A stretch of 64,000 nt of DNA from Bacillota bacterium (GTDB taxonomy: Bacteria > Bacillota > Clostridia > Acetivibrionales > DTU013). The stretch covers positions 1 to 64,000 of the forward strand of contig JAEZCO010000004.1 in NCBI GenBank assembly GCA_023433505.1, given 5' to 3'. Made by a program: the position numbers and the translations under genes. Below, one piece after another: positions 31,703 to 40,344 of the stretch; the stretch's first letter is position 1, and the number at the start of each line of letters is the position of its first letter. The notes below the pieces were generated by a model that saw nothing but the letters and a program-made list of their open reading frames with translations, did no database searches and was not told where the DNA came from.

Positions 31703-32464
31703 TCACTCACCGAAGGCAAGCTTGTTATTATATACAATCGTGCAGTTCCTGCCTGAGTGCTTAGCCTCATACAGGGCATTATCCGACGTCCGTATCAAAT
31801 TACTTTTGCTGTTGCAAAGGGTGGGATAGGTTGAGACACCCACACTGCAGCTGATGGATGAAATAGTTTGATCTTCGAGGGGCGGTATATAGGTATTGGA
31901 TACTTCCTTCCGTATTCTTTCGGCGATGGCAAGGGCTGTGTCGGTATCCGTAGCGGGGAGGACCACAATGAATTCGTCTCCGCCGTATCTGGCGATGATA
32001 TCGGATTTCCGGATGCATTTCAGTACAACCTGTGCAAAAATGGTAAGCACATGGTCACCCAGCATGTGTCCGTAAGTATCGTTAATATCTTTAAAATGAT
32101 CCATATCGACCATGATCATGCTGACTTGCCTGTTAAACTTATTTGCAGCGGCGATTTCGCTGTCAAGAAAGGGGTCCAGGTAGCTCCGGTTGTACAATTC
32201 CGTCAATTTATCGGTAGCGGCTTGCATTTTCAGTATCTCGAGCAGTTTTATATTGTGTTTGTGGCGTGAATAAAAATAAATCAGCAGGAAGGATAATACC
32301 CCGGCAGGCAGGATGCAGATGACTAAAATAAGATGCGTGGTCAATTCACTCCTGGTTAAAAGGATTTCTGCCAGGATAAAAATCAACAGGCTCAGGCCTA
32401 TTCCGGAAAAAACTGCTTTCAAAGCTTCTCGGGCGGGAATGCTAAATTTTTCAAAATGATTCAT
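31703..32464 (-). CDS. membrane-bound diguanylate cyclase (GGDEF)
   Basis: About 253 residues. Two membrane helices (near 20-45 and 50-70) and a short linker lead to a complete GGDEF domain: ATDKLTELYNR, SMIMVDMDHFKDIND, and the active site ARYGGDEF with a product-inhibition I-site (RKSD) five residues earlier. It should make c-di-GMP and be subject to feedback. There is no separate sensory domain, so membrane state or partners may regulate it. GTG at 32482 and ATG at 32464 are both possible starts. Confidence 0.92.
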   Translation of the reverse strand: MNHFEKFSIPAREALKAVFSGIGLSLLIFILAEILLTRSELTTHLILVICILPAGVLSFLLIYFYSRHKHNIKLLEILKMQAATDKLTELYNRSYLDPFLDSEIAAANKFNRQVSMIMVDMDHFKDINDTYGHMLGDHVLTIFAQVVLKCIRKSDIIARYGGDEFIVVLPATDTDTALAIAERIRKEVSNTYIPPLEDQTISSISCSVGVSTYPTLCNSKSNLIRTSDNALYEAKHSGRNCTIVYNNKLAFGE

Positions 32465-32482
32465 AGCTGCCAAATACCTCAC

Positions 32483-32817
32483 ATATCAACTTACCGCCAG
32501 GGGTGGAAAAATGACCGATAGTATGTTCAGGCTTTGTATAATTTTGTATAAGGTAGTATATCATAGGAGCTAAAAAATGAAAATCAAACGATAGTATTTC
32601 TCAAAAAGAAAATTTCGACAAAAATTTACCAATTCTCTCTTTTTTTCGAAAGCCTTTATTTGTCTAGGCTTGGGACATTTACACAAGACTATCCTCGCAG
32701 CAGCCGGGAACTCCGGGCATCGGCCTGAAAATCCGGATTTATGCTGAAAATCCGGCATTCCGGCCTTTTATTCCTTTCTTTCAATGGGTATTTCCCGTAA
32801 TTTTTTTCGCAAAATTC
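32483..32817. other. gene-free divergent region upstream of the GGDEF and MarR genes
   Basis: The GGDEF promoter lies here on the minus strand. A short near-duplication, TGAAAATCCGG followed by CTGAAAATCCGGC about 17 bases later (32727-32755), is visible. No other structure or gene is supported. Confidence 0.35.
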
Positions 32818-32866
32818 TTGACAGAAAAATAAAATTCCTTTATCATAGTAGTTGTTGTGACAACTA
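32818..32866 (+). promoter_or_regulatory. MarR-controlled promoter with operator palindrome
   Basis: TTGACA and TATCAT are spaced by 17 bases (32818-32846). TAGTTGTTGTGACAACTA (32849-32866), a 7-bp-arm palindrome, begins two bases after the -10 element and would cover the transcription start. This fits autorepression by the MarR protein encoded next. Confidence 0.85.
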
Positions 32867-32898
32867 TTGCTGTGACATGTTTAAACGGAGGGCGGAAA

Positions 32899-33318
32899 AT
32901 GGACATTGAAGGATCTTTAGGTTTCATTATTGGTTCGGTCAATACCAAAATGAAGAATAATCTTGCAAAAGCATTGAAACCCTATAATGTAACGACGGAG
33001 CAATGGGCCTTGTTGATTCGGCTGTGGAGGCGGGATGGGGTCACCCAGAAGGAGTTATCCGAAAGAAGTCTTAAGGATCAGCCTACCACCGCCAGAATTT
33101 TGGATAAGCTGGAAAAGAGGGCTTTGGTCTATCGCCGGGCTAATCCGGAGGATCGACGGGCTTTTCAGGTTTTTCTCACGGAGGAAGGCAGGAATCTCAG
33201 GACGGCGCTTACCGCCTCGGCGCAGCATTCCCTGGAAGAGTCCCTGCAAGGGTTGACGGAGGATGAGCGAGTACAGCTGAAGAAGTTGTTGAATAAAATT
33301 ATTGCTACAGTAAACTAA
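32899..33318 (+). CDS. MarR-family transcriptional regulator
   Basis: 139 residues with a winged helix-turn-helix: TEQWALLIRLWRRDGVTQKELS, DQPTTARILDKLEKRALVYR and the wing NPEDRRAFQVFLTEEG (given in parts). The DRRAF stretch is the hallmark of MarR wings. ATG at 32899 has GGAGGGCGG upstream. It forms an operon with the efflux gene that follows and probably releases repression when a drug or phenolic ligand binds. Confidence 0.93.
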   Translation: MDIEGSLGFIIGSVNTKMKNNLAKALKPYNVTTEQWALLIRLWRRDGVTQKELSERSLKDQPTTARILDKLEKRALVYRRANPEDRRAFQVFLTEEGRNLRTALTASAQHSLEESLQGLTEDERVQLKKLLNKIIATVN

Positions 33319-33347
33319 CCAGTTGTGCCGGTTGAAAAGCTGCCTCA

Positions 33348-33379
33348 CAATGTCAATCGTTTTCACGTCAATGACATTG
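33348..33379 (+). promoter_or_regulatory. inverted repeat between marR-type gene and efflux gene
   Basis: CAATGTCA and TGACATTG are separated by 16 bases in the 118-base gap ahead of the efflux gene. It may be a second operator or a weak RNA hairpin. Confidence 0.35.
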
Positions 33380-33436
33380 CATTTTGGACGTCAACATGTT
33401 TTAACTGGCCCAACGAGTATATCAGGAGAAAAAATT

Positions 33437-34858
33437 ATGCCTAGCAACATTAAAAATGCACCCAATTACCGGTGGTATGTGCTTGCAGCCGTCTCCATCG
33501 GTACCTTTATGGCAACCTTGGACAGCAGTATTGTCAACGTGGCCTTGCCTACCATTTCAGGGCAGCTCCATTCGGACCTTTCCATTCTGCAATGGGTGGT
33601 TACGTCCTACCTGCTTACGATTTCCAGCTTACTGCCGGTTTTTGGCCGGACTGCGGATATTATCGGGCGCAAAAAAGTTTATTCCCTGGGCTTTTTGATC
33701 TTTATCCTGGGTTCCGTGCTTTGCGCTGCGGCACAGGATATCTGGTTTCTGGTGGGAATGCGGGTACTCCAGGCCGTGGGCGCTTCAATGCTGATGTCCA
33801 ACAGCTCGGCAATTATTACCGGTATTTTTCCTCCGCGTGAACGGGGAAAAGCACTTGGCTTGATTGGGACGGTTGTGGCCCTTGGCAGTCTGACGGGACC
33901 CGCTCTGGGCGGGGTGCTGATCGGCCTCACCGGATGGCGCGCCATATTTTTCATTAATCTGCCGGTGGGAATCCTAGGGTATGTCGCTGCCAGAATAATT
34001 TTGCCGGAGGACGAACCGGGAAAAGTACGGGAGAAGTTTGACTTTGCAGGTGCTTTGGCTTTCACGGCAGGGATGGTCAGCGTTCTTTTGGGAATCAACA
34101 ACGGAGAAGACTGGGGTTGGACCAGTGTACCGGTACTCTTCAGCCTGGTATTGGGTGTTGGACTCTTAGCGGTATTTGTCATAATAGAACGCAGGACTCT
34201 GTACCCGATGATTGATCTGTCCCTATTCCGGAACCGCCCTTTTATGATCGGAAATGTCTCCGGCTGGCTGTCTTTTGCAGCAATGTTTGCCAACACGATG
34301 CTCCTGCCGTTTTACCTTCAGCAGATTCTCGGGTATGGGCCTTCCCAGGTAGGACTGCTGATGACTGTTTTTCCTATCGTGATGGCTGTAACGGCTCCAT
34401 TAAGCGGTCATGCTTCCGATAAAATAGGCCCCGTTGCACTTACCACCGGAGGCCTGGTGATTGTAGCCGCAGGCCTGTTCTATTACTCCACACTTCCGGC
34501 TACGGCCGCATTCTATCAGGTGATTCCCGGCGCCTTGCTGATGGGCCTGGGTTCCGGACTGTTTCAATCACCGAACAACAGCAGTGTCATGAGTTCGGTC
34601 CCTCCGCAAAAGCTTGGCCTGGCAGGGGGAATCAACAGCCTGGTCAGAAATCTTGGCATGATCGTGGGCATTGCCTTTTCCGTATCGTTATTTGAAGCCC
34701 TGGGAGGCGTCAGCAAGCCCGGACCTGAGCAAACGGCGACCTTCATGTCGGCGTATCATACCGTAATGCTGGTTGCCATGGCTATCGCACTCGTTGGTGC
34801 ACTTATCTCCTTTAACCGGAAAGGCTATGCCAAAGCGAAAACTGAAAGCGGCACATAA
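33437..34858 (+). CDS. MFS multidrug efflux transporter (DHA2, EmrB/QacA-like)
   Basis: 473 residues with the hydrophobic profile of about 14 helices. The D1 motif LDSSIVNVALPTI follows the first helix, motif A is GRTADIIGRKKVY and motif C is GSLTGPALGGVLIG, marking a proton-driven drug exporter. ATG at 33437 is preceded by AGGAGAAAAAATT; the frame upstream runs through the intergenic inverted repeat. It should be induced through the upstream MarR protein. The 3' end lies 12 bases from the convergent YdcF gene. Confidence 0.94.
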   Translation: MPSNIKNAPNYRWYVLAAVSIGTFMATLDSSIVNVALPTISGQLHSDLSILQWVVTSYLLTISSLLPVFGRTADIIGRKKVYSLGFLIFILGSVLCAAAQDIWFLVGMRVLQAVGASMLMSNSSAIITGIFPPRERGKALGLIGTVVALGSLTGPALGGVLIGLTGWRAIFFINLPVGILGYVAARIILPEDEPGKVREKFDFAGALAFTAGMVSVLLGINNGEDWGWTSVPVLFSLVLGVGLLAVFVIIERRTLYPMIDLSLFRNRPFMIGNVSGWLSFAAMFANTMLLPFYLQQILGYGPSQVGLLMTVFPIVMAVTAPLSGHASDKIGPVALTTGGLVIVAAGLFYYSTLPATAAFYQVIPGALLMGLGSGLFQSPNNSSVMSSVPPQKLGLAGGINSLVRNLGMIVGIAFSVSLFEALGGVSKPGPEQTATFMSAYHTVMLVAMAIALVGALISFNRKGYAKAKTESGT

Positions 34859-34870
34859 TTCCCGGAGGTA

Positions 34871-35641
34871 TCAGCGAGGTCTGTCAAATACCAGTGATTT
34901 TATCAGGGCAAAGTATTCTCTTGAAAAGACGTTGGGGTAGATGTAGTAAGGCGTTACCGCACTGATTCCCCAGGGCTCCAGCCCAATTCTGCGGGCAAGC
35001 AGCTTTGCTCTGAACATATGAAAATCGCTGGTCACAATCGTAACCTTTTTCCTATCACTGCCAAACCGGTTTTTGATGATTTCTGCGGAAAAAAGCATAT
35101 TCTCCATGGTGCTGGTTGCCTTATCTTCGGTAATTATATTCTTTTCAGGCACCCCGTGACTGACTAGATACCGCTTCATTGCTTCAGCCTCAGTGATATC
35201 CTCCCCTTTGCCCTTCCCTCCGGTAACAATCACTTTTATGTCTTTATTTGAGTTTATGCAATCAAGTGCCAGGTTCAATCTTTCTACCAGCACCAGGGAA
35301 GGCTGCTCGCCATGCAGCCCGGCACCTAAAAGCAATATGCAGTCTGATGCGTTGTTGTCATCCGATATGGATGACAGGGACAATATGGTTACCACAGTGA
35401 TTAAGGATATCAGCCATAAAATGAACAAACTAACAGCAAGCTTCTCCAATTTTTTAAACAGGCTCCCCCTGTTTCGATAGAGCCTTGTTCTTCTGAGAAT
35501 TGCGTATGCGATAAGCAATAGGCCGACCATTATGGGCAGGTAAGTTCCGAGGTTTGCCCCGCAGTTAAGGGATATTGCAAAGAAACCGTCAAGTACGCCT
35601 AAAAGTCCGGCGCCAAATAAGAATATGTCAAGTTTTTTCAT
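34871..35641 (-). CDS. YdcF/ElyC/SanA-family (DUF218) membrane protein
   Basis: 256 residues: about three or four N-terminal membrane helices, then the DUF218 domain with ILLLGAGLHGEQPSL, VIVTGGKGKGEDITEAEAM and VTSDFHMFRAKLLARR. Relatives act in cell-envelope maintenance or vancomycin-related permeability, but the enzyme activity is not defined. A purine-rich GGAGGCTGCT precedes the ATG. It is a single gene with a promoter region shared with the divergent nitroreductase gene. Confidence 0.88.
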   Translation of the reverse strand: MKKLDIFLFGAGLLGVLDGFFAISLNCGANLGTYLPIMVGLLLIAYAILRRTRLYRNRGSLFKKLEKLAVSLFILWLISLITVVTILSLSSISDDNNASDCILLLGAGLHGEQPSLVLVERLNLALDCINSNKDIKVIVTGGKGKGEDITEAEAMKRYLVSHGVPEKNIITEDKATSTMENMLFSAEIIKNRFGSDRKKVTIVTSDFHMFRAKLLARRIGLEPWGISAVTPYYIYPNVFSREYFALIKSLVFDRPR

Positions 35642-35869
35642 AGCAGCCTCCGGGTAATAGTATGTGCATTATTTTTTTTGTCATAGCTCCATTAGACTGC
35701 ACAAAGGAGCTTTGTGTTCCAATCCTGTGAAATCAGATGTGTGTAAAAAAGGACTTAAACATCTCATGGATTATTATATGGGAAATGCAAAGTGACATCT
35801 CGTAAAGTCAGGTGTATAATGATTGTTCAAGGGCATAGTAAAAAATAAATATTCCAAGGAGATGCATTT

Positions 35870-36430
35870 ATGAACGAAACCATGAATACTATAATGAACC
35901 GAAGGAGTATCAGGAATTATAAGCCTGAGCAAATAAAGGAAGCCGAACTGAAGGTAATTCTTGATGCGGGAGTAAACGCCCCCAGTGCAATGAACCAGCA
36001 GTCGTGGCATATCACAGTGATTCAGAACAAAGATATCATTCAGAGGATAAATGAAATTTGCAGAAAGTTACTAATGAATTCCAATAATGAAGCTTTTAAG
36101 CAGAGGGCAAGCAATCTTGATTTTACTATATTTTACGGTGCACCCATGCTTTTGATCGTTTCCGGAGATGAAAAAGCAATTGCTCCCCAGGTAGACTGTG
36201 CACTGGCAGGTGGAAATATGCTGCTGGCTGCTGCTTCTATAAATGTCGGCTCATGCTGGATAGGGATTACCGAATATCTCTTTGGCCAGCCGGAAGGTAA
36301 AGAGCTGAAAGGAGAGTTGGGTATACCGGAAGGGTATAAGCCCTTTTATTCGATAATATTCGGCTACAAGGCGGGGGAAAGCCCAAAAGCGGCAGAACGA
36401 AAAGGAAATACTATAAATATTATCAAATAA
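35870..36430 (+). CDS. nitroreductase-family FMN oxidoreductase
   Basis: 186 residues. MNRRSIRNYKPEQIKEAEL is the N-terminal FMN-binding Arg-Arg-Ser-x-Arg block, NAPSAMNQQSWH contacts the flavin, and GSCWIGITEYLF with the C-terminal FGYKAGESPKA completes the fold. It is likely a dimer that reduces nitro compounds, quinones or enones with NAD(P)H. AAGGAGATGCATTT precedes the ATG. A terminator follows closely. Confidence 0.93.
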   Translation: MNETMNTIMNRRSIRNYKPEQIKEAELKVILDAGVNAPSAMNQQSWHITVIQNKDIIQRINEICRKLLMNSNNEAFKQRASNLDFTIFYGAPMLLIVSGDEKAIAPQVDCALAGGNMLLAAASINVGSCWIGITEYLFGQPEGKELKGELGIPEGYKPFYSIIFGYKAGESPKAAERKGNTINIIK

Positions 36431-36439
36431 TTATATATA

Positions 36440-36470
36440 AATTAAGGGACTCAACCAGTCCCTTAATTTT
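36440..36470 (+). terminator. terminator of the nitroreductase gene
   Basis: AATTAAGGGAC and GTCCCTTAATT enclose a seven-base loop and are followed by TT. Symmetry allows action for the convergent manA as well. Confidence 0.85.
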
Positions 36471-36527
36471 AGCCTCACGATTTAATGTGTCTATTGCCCG
36501 GTAGCGATATGAACTATACTACTTTTC

Positions 36528-37571
36528 TTAAAGTCCTCCAATGGCCGCTTTAATCTCTCCATTGTTGTAGCCTGCCTTGAGCAATGGGTCCATAACATCC
36601 TTCTGTATGTTGGGAACATAGCATTTCAGGGCTTTCAGGCTTCCTGCCAAGGCATATTTCCCAAGGGCCGCAGGAATGAAAAAAGACTCTCCGGCTTTGA
36701 TCTCAAGGCTGCCGTTGTCCCAAACCAAAGAGCCTGAGCCTTCAAAAACGGTGTAAATGAAGAACTTCCCGCCGTCGGCAACCTCTGCAACACTGCCGTC
36801 AACGCTATAAACCTCCACGGAAAAATAATTGGTGGCGACAATATACTTTTTTGAAGACCCGTTTCCAAGGTCCAGCTCCAGTCCCTCATACTTTTCTTTT
36901 CTGCCTTCCGAGTTGAAGTCGATGACATCAAGGGCTTTCTCAATGTGAAGAGGCCTGTCTGTGCGCCCATAATCATAAACCCTGTAGGTGGTGTCGGAAT
37001 TCTGCTGTACTTCTACAAGCATAATACCCTGGCCTATGGCGTGGACCAGACCGGAGGGGATGTTGATGGTGTCGCCGGGAAATACCTCAATGGATTTCAG
37101 GCAGTCTTCCACCTGATTCTCCTTGACGGCCTGTGCAAAGCTCTCCCGGGTGACGCCGGGACGGACGTCATAGACAAGGGTTGCACCCGGCTTGGCGGCG
37201 ATGATATACCACATTTCATTTTTTCCATACTCACCGTTTTCATTGGCCCAGGCATAGCTGTCGTCGGGATGGACCTGGACGGATAGGTTTTTATCCGCGT
37301 CGATGAATTTGACCAGCAGCGGAAATTTTTCCACATCCTTTTCCGGCAGTTCATTTCCGATCAGGTCCCTTCCCAGCAGCCGGATGAGGTTGGGCAGGGT
37401 AATTCCTTCAAATTCTCCGTTTGCCACGACACTGGTGCCGTTTTTGTGACAGGAAACCTCCCAGCTTTCAGCCACGATGCCTTCGGGGAGCTGCTTTCCC
37501 AGCTTTTCAAAATTCCTTCCGCCCCAGACATAGTCTTTATATACAGGTTTAAATTTCAATGGATACAGCAT
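36528..37571 (-). CDS. manA: mannose-6-phosphate isomerase, class I
   Basis: 347 residues. KDYVWGGRNFEKLGK starts the cupin fold. Zinc ligands are visible in SVQVHPDDSYAW (Gln and His), GKNEMWYII (Glu) and PSGLVHAIGQG (His). It interconverts mannose 6-phosphate and fructose 6-phosphate, linking mannose use and GDP-mannose supply to glycolysis. Length and motifs fit the short Firmicute form. GGAGATCAAAG precedes the ATG. It is monocistronic. Confidence 0.96.
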   Translation of the reverse strand: MLYPLKFKPVYKDYVWGGRNFEKLGKQLPEGIVAESWEVSCHKNGTSVVANGEFEGITLPNLIRLLGRDLIGNELPEKDVEKFPLLVKFIDADKNLSVQVHPDDSYAWANENGEYGKNEMWYIIAAKPGATLVYDVRPGVTRESFAQAVKENQVEDCLKSIEVFPGDTINIPSGLVHAIGQGIMLVEVQQNSDTTYRVYDYGRTDRPLHIEKALDVIDFNSEGRKEKYEGLELDLGNGSSKKYIVATNYFSVEVYSVDGSVAEVADGGKFFIYTVFEGSGSLVWDNGSLEIKAGESFFIPAALGKYALAGSLKALKCYVPNIQKDVMDPLLKAGYNNGEIKAAIGGL

Positions 37572-37750
37572 CTTTGATCTCCTTTATGATCCTTGGTTCA
37601 GTTTTTTCTAAAACAGTATACATCAAATAACTTCTTTGCACAATATTCCGTGAACAGGAGATAATACATGCCCTTGTGCAATAAGTAAATGAGTTAGGAG
37701 CCTGACACCCTGTAAAAAATGTGGTAAAATAAACCTCAGGAAATTAAAGC

Positions 37751-37763
37751 TAGGTCGTTATAA
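37751..37763 (+). repeat. solo end of the TATAACGA-type structured repeat
   Basis: TAGGTCGTTATAA is identical over 13 bases to the right end of copy A at 5461-5473. No matching body or second end is nearby, so it looks like a remnant. It lies about 60 bases upstream of the ABC-2 exporter operon. Confidence 0.45.
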
Positions 37764-37824
37764 TCAGGTTGCATGAATTCATAGGATAGTGTTTGAAAGC
37801 ATTAGTGCAGAGGAGTATGGCGGA

Positions 37825-38553
37825 ATGAATCTTAAGGAAAAAGTGGAAGTACGGGCTTTGGGCAAAAAGTACGGAAAGAATCCGGTGTTGGACAATCTGA
37901 ATTTTCAGATCTATAAAGGCGAAATTTTCGGGCTTCTGGGACCCAACGGCGCAGGCAAGTCCACCTTCATTTCCATTTTGACCACCCTGATCAAGCCTAC
38001 CTCCGGCGATATTCTCATCGACTCCTTCAGCGTTGCGAAACAGCCCGGCAGGGTAAAGACCGGTATTGGTTTCGTACCCCAGGATATCGCCCTGTATCCC
38101 ATGCTTTCAGGTCTGGACAACCTTAATTTCTGGGCGGGGATTTACAACCTTAAAGGACGGGAAAAAAGAAACCGGGTGGAAGAGGCATTGACTATCGTTA
38201 AGCTGGAGGACCGGGCGAAGGACCGGGTATCGGAATATTCCGGAGGAATGAAGCGAAGGCTTAACATCGCGGTAGCGCTTTTACACAAGCCTGACCTACT
38301 GGTGATGGATGAGCCGACCGTAGGTGTTGATATACAATCCCGCAAGTACATATTTGAAGCCCTGGGGAGATTGAAGGCGGAAGGCCGGACCATTGTCTTT
38401 ACCAGCCATTACGTGGACGAGATGGAGGAGTTCTGCGACAGGATTGCCATTCTCGACAGGGGCGCTATAAAAGCCATCGGCACTGTGGAGGAGCTAAAAC
38501 GGAAATATGCTGTGCATAATATAGAAGATATATTGCTGACGCTTCATTTTTGA
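37825..38553 (+). CDS. ABC exporter ATP-binding protein (ABC-2 type, CcmA-like)
   Basis: About 242 residues. Walker A GPNGAGKST, Q loop FVPQDIALYP, signature SEYSGGMKRRLNIAVAL, Walker B LLVMDEPTVGVD and the switch His in IVFTSHYVDEMEEF are all present. The sequence groups with daunorubicin/bacteriocin-type ABC-2 exporters. A GTG 36 bases upstream is an alternative start. It is first in a four-gene operon with a large anchored protein and two permeases. Confidence 0.94.
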   Translation: MNLKEKVEVRALGKKYGKNPVLDNLNFQIYKGEIFGLLGPNGAGKSTFISILTTLIKPTSGDILIDSFSVAKQPGRVKTGIGFVPQDIALYPMLSGLDNLNFWAGIYNLKGREKRNRVEEALTIVKLEDRAKDRVSEYSGGMKRRLNIAVALLHKPDLLVMDEPTVGVDIQSRKYIFEALGRLKAEGRTIVFTSHYVDEMEEFCDRIAILDRGAIKAIGTVEELKRKYAVHNIEDILLTLHF

Positions 38554-38583
38554 TTATTTTTATGGTAGGAGTTTTAAAGAGTT

Positions 38584-40332
38584 ATGGGAGTATTGGGATT
38601 TCTTAAAGACAAAAAGAGACTTGCACTATTGATTGCAGCGGCGGCGGTTATTGCCGTGGCGGCGGGAGCCTATCTGCTTTTGGGCGGCAAGTCTGCCAGG
38701 GATTTATATCTGAGTGCCGAAAACAAAAATTTTCAGCAGTATGCCCGATTCATTCAAAAGACGTATGCGGATTTTAAAGAATCGCGGCAGCCTTATCTGA
38801 CGGGAAGCTACAAGACCCGTACGGAAATAACCTTCGGTGTTAATGAAGCCGGCGGTTTGGCTTCCGATAAATCAGTCAACGGAATTCTTGATATCGCCGG
38901 TAAGTGCAAGCTGATCGTGGACTCCAAAAACAATCCCGCAGAAAAGGCAAATCTGACACAGCTGTCGCTGCTGCTGGAGAAAACGCCGTTTCTGGATGCC
39001 GAGACATTTTCCAAAGGTCAGCAGCTTTATTTTACCGTTCCGGTGTTTACGCCCGGCAGATATTTCAAAGTGGATACTTCCAGACTGAATGAGGTCTATG
39101 ACAGGTTTAAGATACCCATAAAGCCTTTGCGGGTACCCAGCCTTATTGATGCGGCAAGTGCCGTGGAGCTGGACAGCGAAAAATTTAACAGTCTCACCGG
39201 AGAGTATGGCAGGTATATTTCGCAAAGCATTCAAGACAAAGATGTCCAATTTGGAAAACCGGTGGATATAGATATTTCCGGGCAACAGGCAAAAGGGCGC
39301 GAAGTCAGCGTCAATCTGGACGGAGCGGCTTTCACGGCCTTGGTAAACGGGCTGGCGGCAAAGGCGGGAAGGGACGATGTGTTTGCGCAGCTGACCTATG
39401 GCAATTTTGCCGCTGTGTCGGAAATCGCCGGTGAAGCAGGCATATTCCGGTTATTCGATTACCTTGACGCAACGGGTGCCCTGGCTCTGAATGACACTGA
39501 GAAAGAGCTTCTAAAGGCTCTGAATGTAAAAAAAGACCTGGAGGGCTTCAAAAAGAAACTGGGAGAGCTTTTCAAAGACTGCAGTTTTACAAACGGAATG
39601 AAAATGGAGCTGATCCTCGATAAATCCGGCAACATACTGGACAGAAAAGCTGTTACGACAATGAAGAATGCTAAGAGCGGTACCGAGTATGAGATTAGTA
39701 TTCATACAGGCACCAACAGCCTGAAGTACAATGACTACAGGAATCGGTACCTGGAAATTGAAATAAGCACAAAGTCAGGGGAGGGCAGCCGGCAATATTT
39801 CAAGTTTAGCCCTAAAATTGAGCCTGCTTCAAAGAATGAAAACTACAAGGGGAATATGGAAATCTCCTGGGGGATCGACTATGACAGCGGGACACATTCC
39901 TCCACCAGGGTTGGACTGGACCTGAATACTTCTACGGATGAACTTACCTCAAAGAATAACAGTACAGTAAAATATACGATTGAGATGGAAGGTAATAATG
40001 AAGGCCAGCCGGAGAAGTTAACCGGTGAGATCAAGACCTCTCAATGGAAAAACAACAAGCTGAAAACCAGAAATCAGACAACGGCATTTACCGTTAACGC
40101 AGACCTTCCCGATTTTGGCATTACAGGATTTTCAGCAGAGTTGAATCTTGCAAAGGAAGACAAACTGGGGCTGGAAGCTTTTGACCTCCCGGAGGTTGCA
40201 GGCGAAAATGTCGTAGACCTGAATTCAGCGACAGATATAGAGCTGAACAAGGTTTGGGATGATATCATGGGATCCTTCGGCACGTTTTATATGACGAACA
40301 AGCCTATTGTGGATGCGGTGCTGGGTGAGTAG
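38584..40332 (+). CDS. membrane-anchored extracellular protein of the ABC-2 operon
   Basis: 582 residues. One N-terminal membrane helix (ALLIAAAAVIAVAAGAYLLL) follows a short basic head, leaving about 550 residues outside the cell. The body is rich in beta-strand patterns and Lys/Asp/Ser/Thr with no catalytic motif or cysteine that I recognise; NENYKGNMEISWGIDYDSGT shows a typical amphipathic strand. It is likely an accessory that works with the transporter, but I cannot name the family. AGGAGTTTTAAAGAGTT precedes the ATG. It lies 30 bases after the ATPase gene. Confidence 0.75.
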   Translation: MGVLGFLKDKKRLALLIAAAAVIAVAAGAYLLLGGKSARDLYLSAENKNFQQYARFIQKTYADFKESRQPYLTGSYKTRTEITFGVNEAGGLASDKSVNGILDIAGKCKLIVDSKNNPAEKANLTQLSLLLEKTPFLDAETFSKGQQLYFTVPVFTPGRYFKVDTSRLNEVYDRFKIPIKPLRVPSLIDAASAVELDSEKFNSLTGEYGRYISQSIQDKDVQFGKPVDIDISGQQAKGREVSVNLDGAAFTALVNGLAAKAGRDDVFAQLTYGNFAAVSEIAGEAGIFRLFDYLDATGALALNDTEKELLKALNVKKDLEGFKKKLGELFKDCSFTNGMKMELILDKSGNILDRKAVTTMKNAKSGTEYEISIHTGTNSLKYNDYRNRYLEIEISTKSGEGSRQYFKFSPKIEPASKNENYKGNMEISWGIDYDSGTHSSTRVGLDLNTSTDELTSKNNSTVKYTIEMEGNNEGQPEKLTGEIKTSQWKNNKLKTRNQTTAFTVNADLPDFGITGFSAELNLAKEDKLGLEAFDLPEVAGENVVDLNSATDIELNKVWDDIMGSFGTFYMTNKPIVDAVLGE

Positions 40333-40344
40333 GGGGACCGGGAA

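Noticed and set aside
36945..37354. Frames in and antisense to manA
   Set aside because: manA has complete zinc-site motifs on the minus strand; the other frames are shadows.
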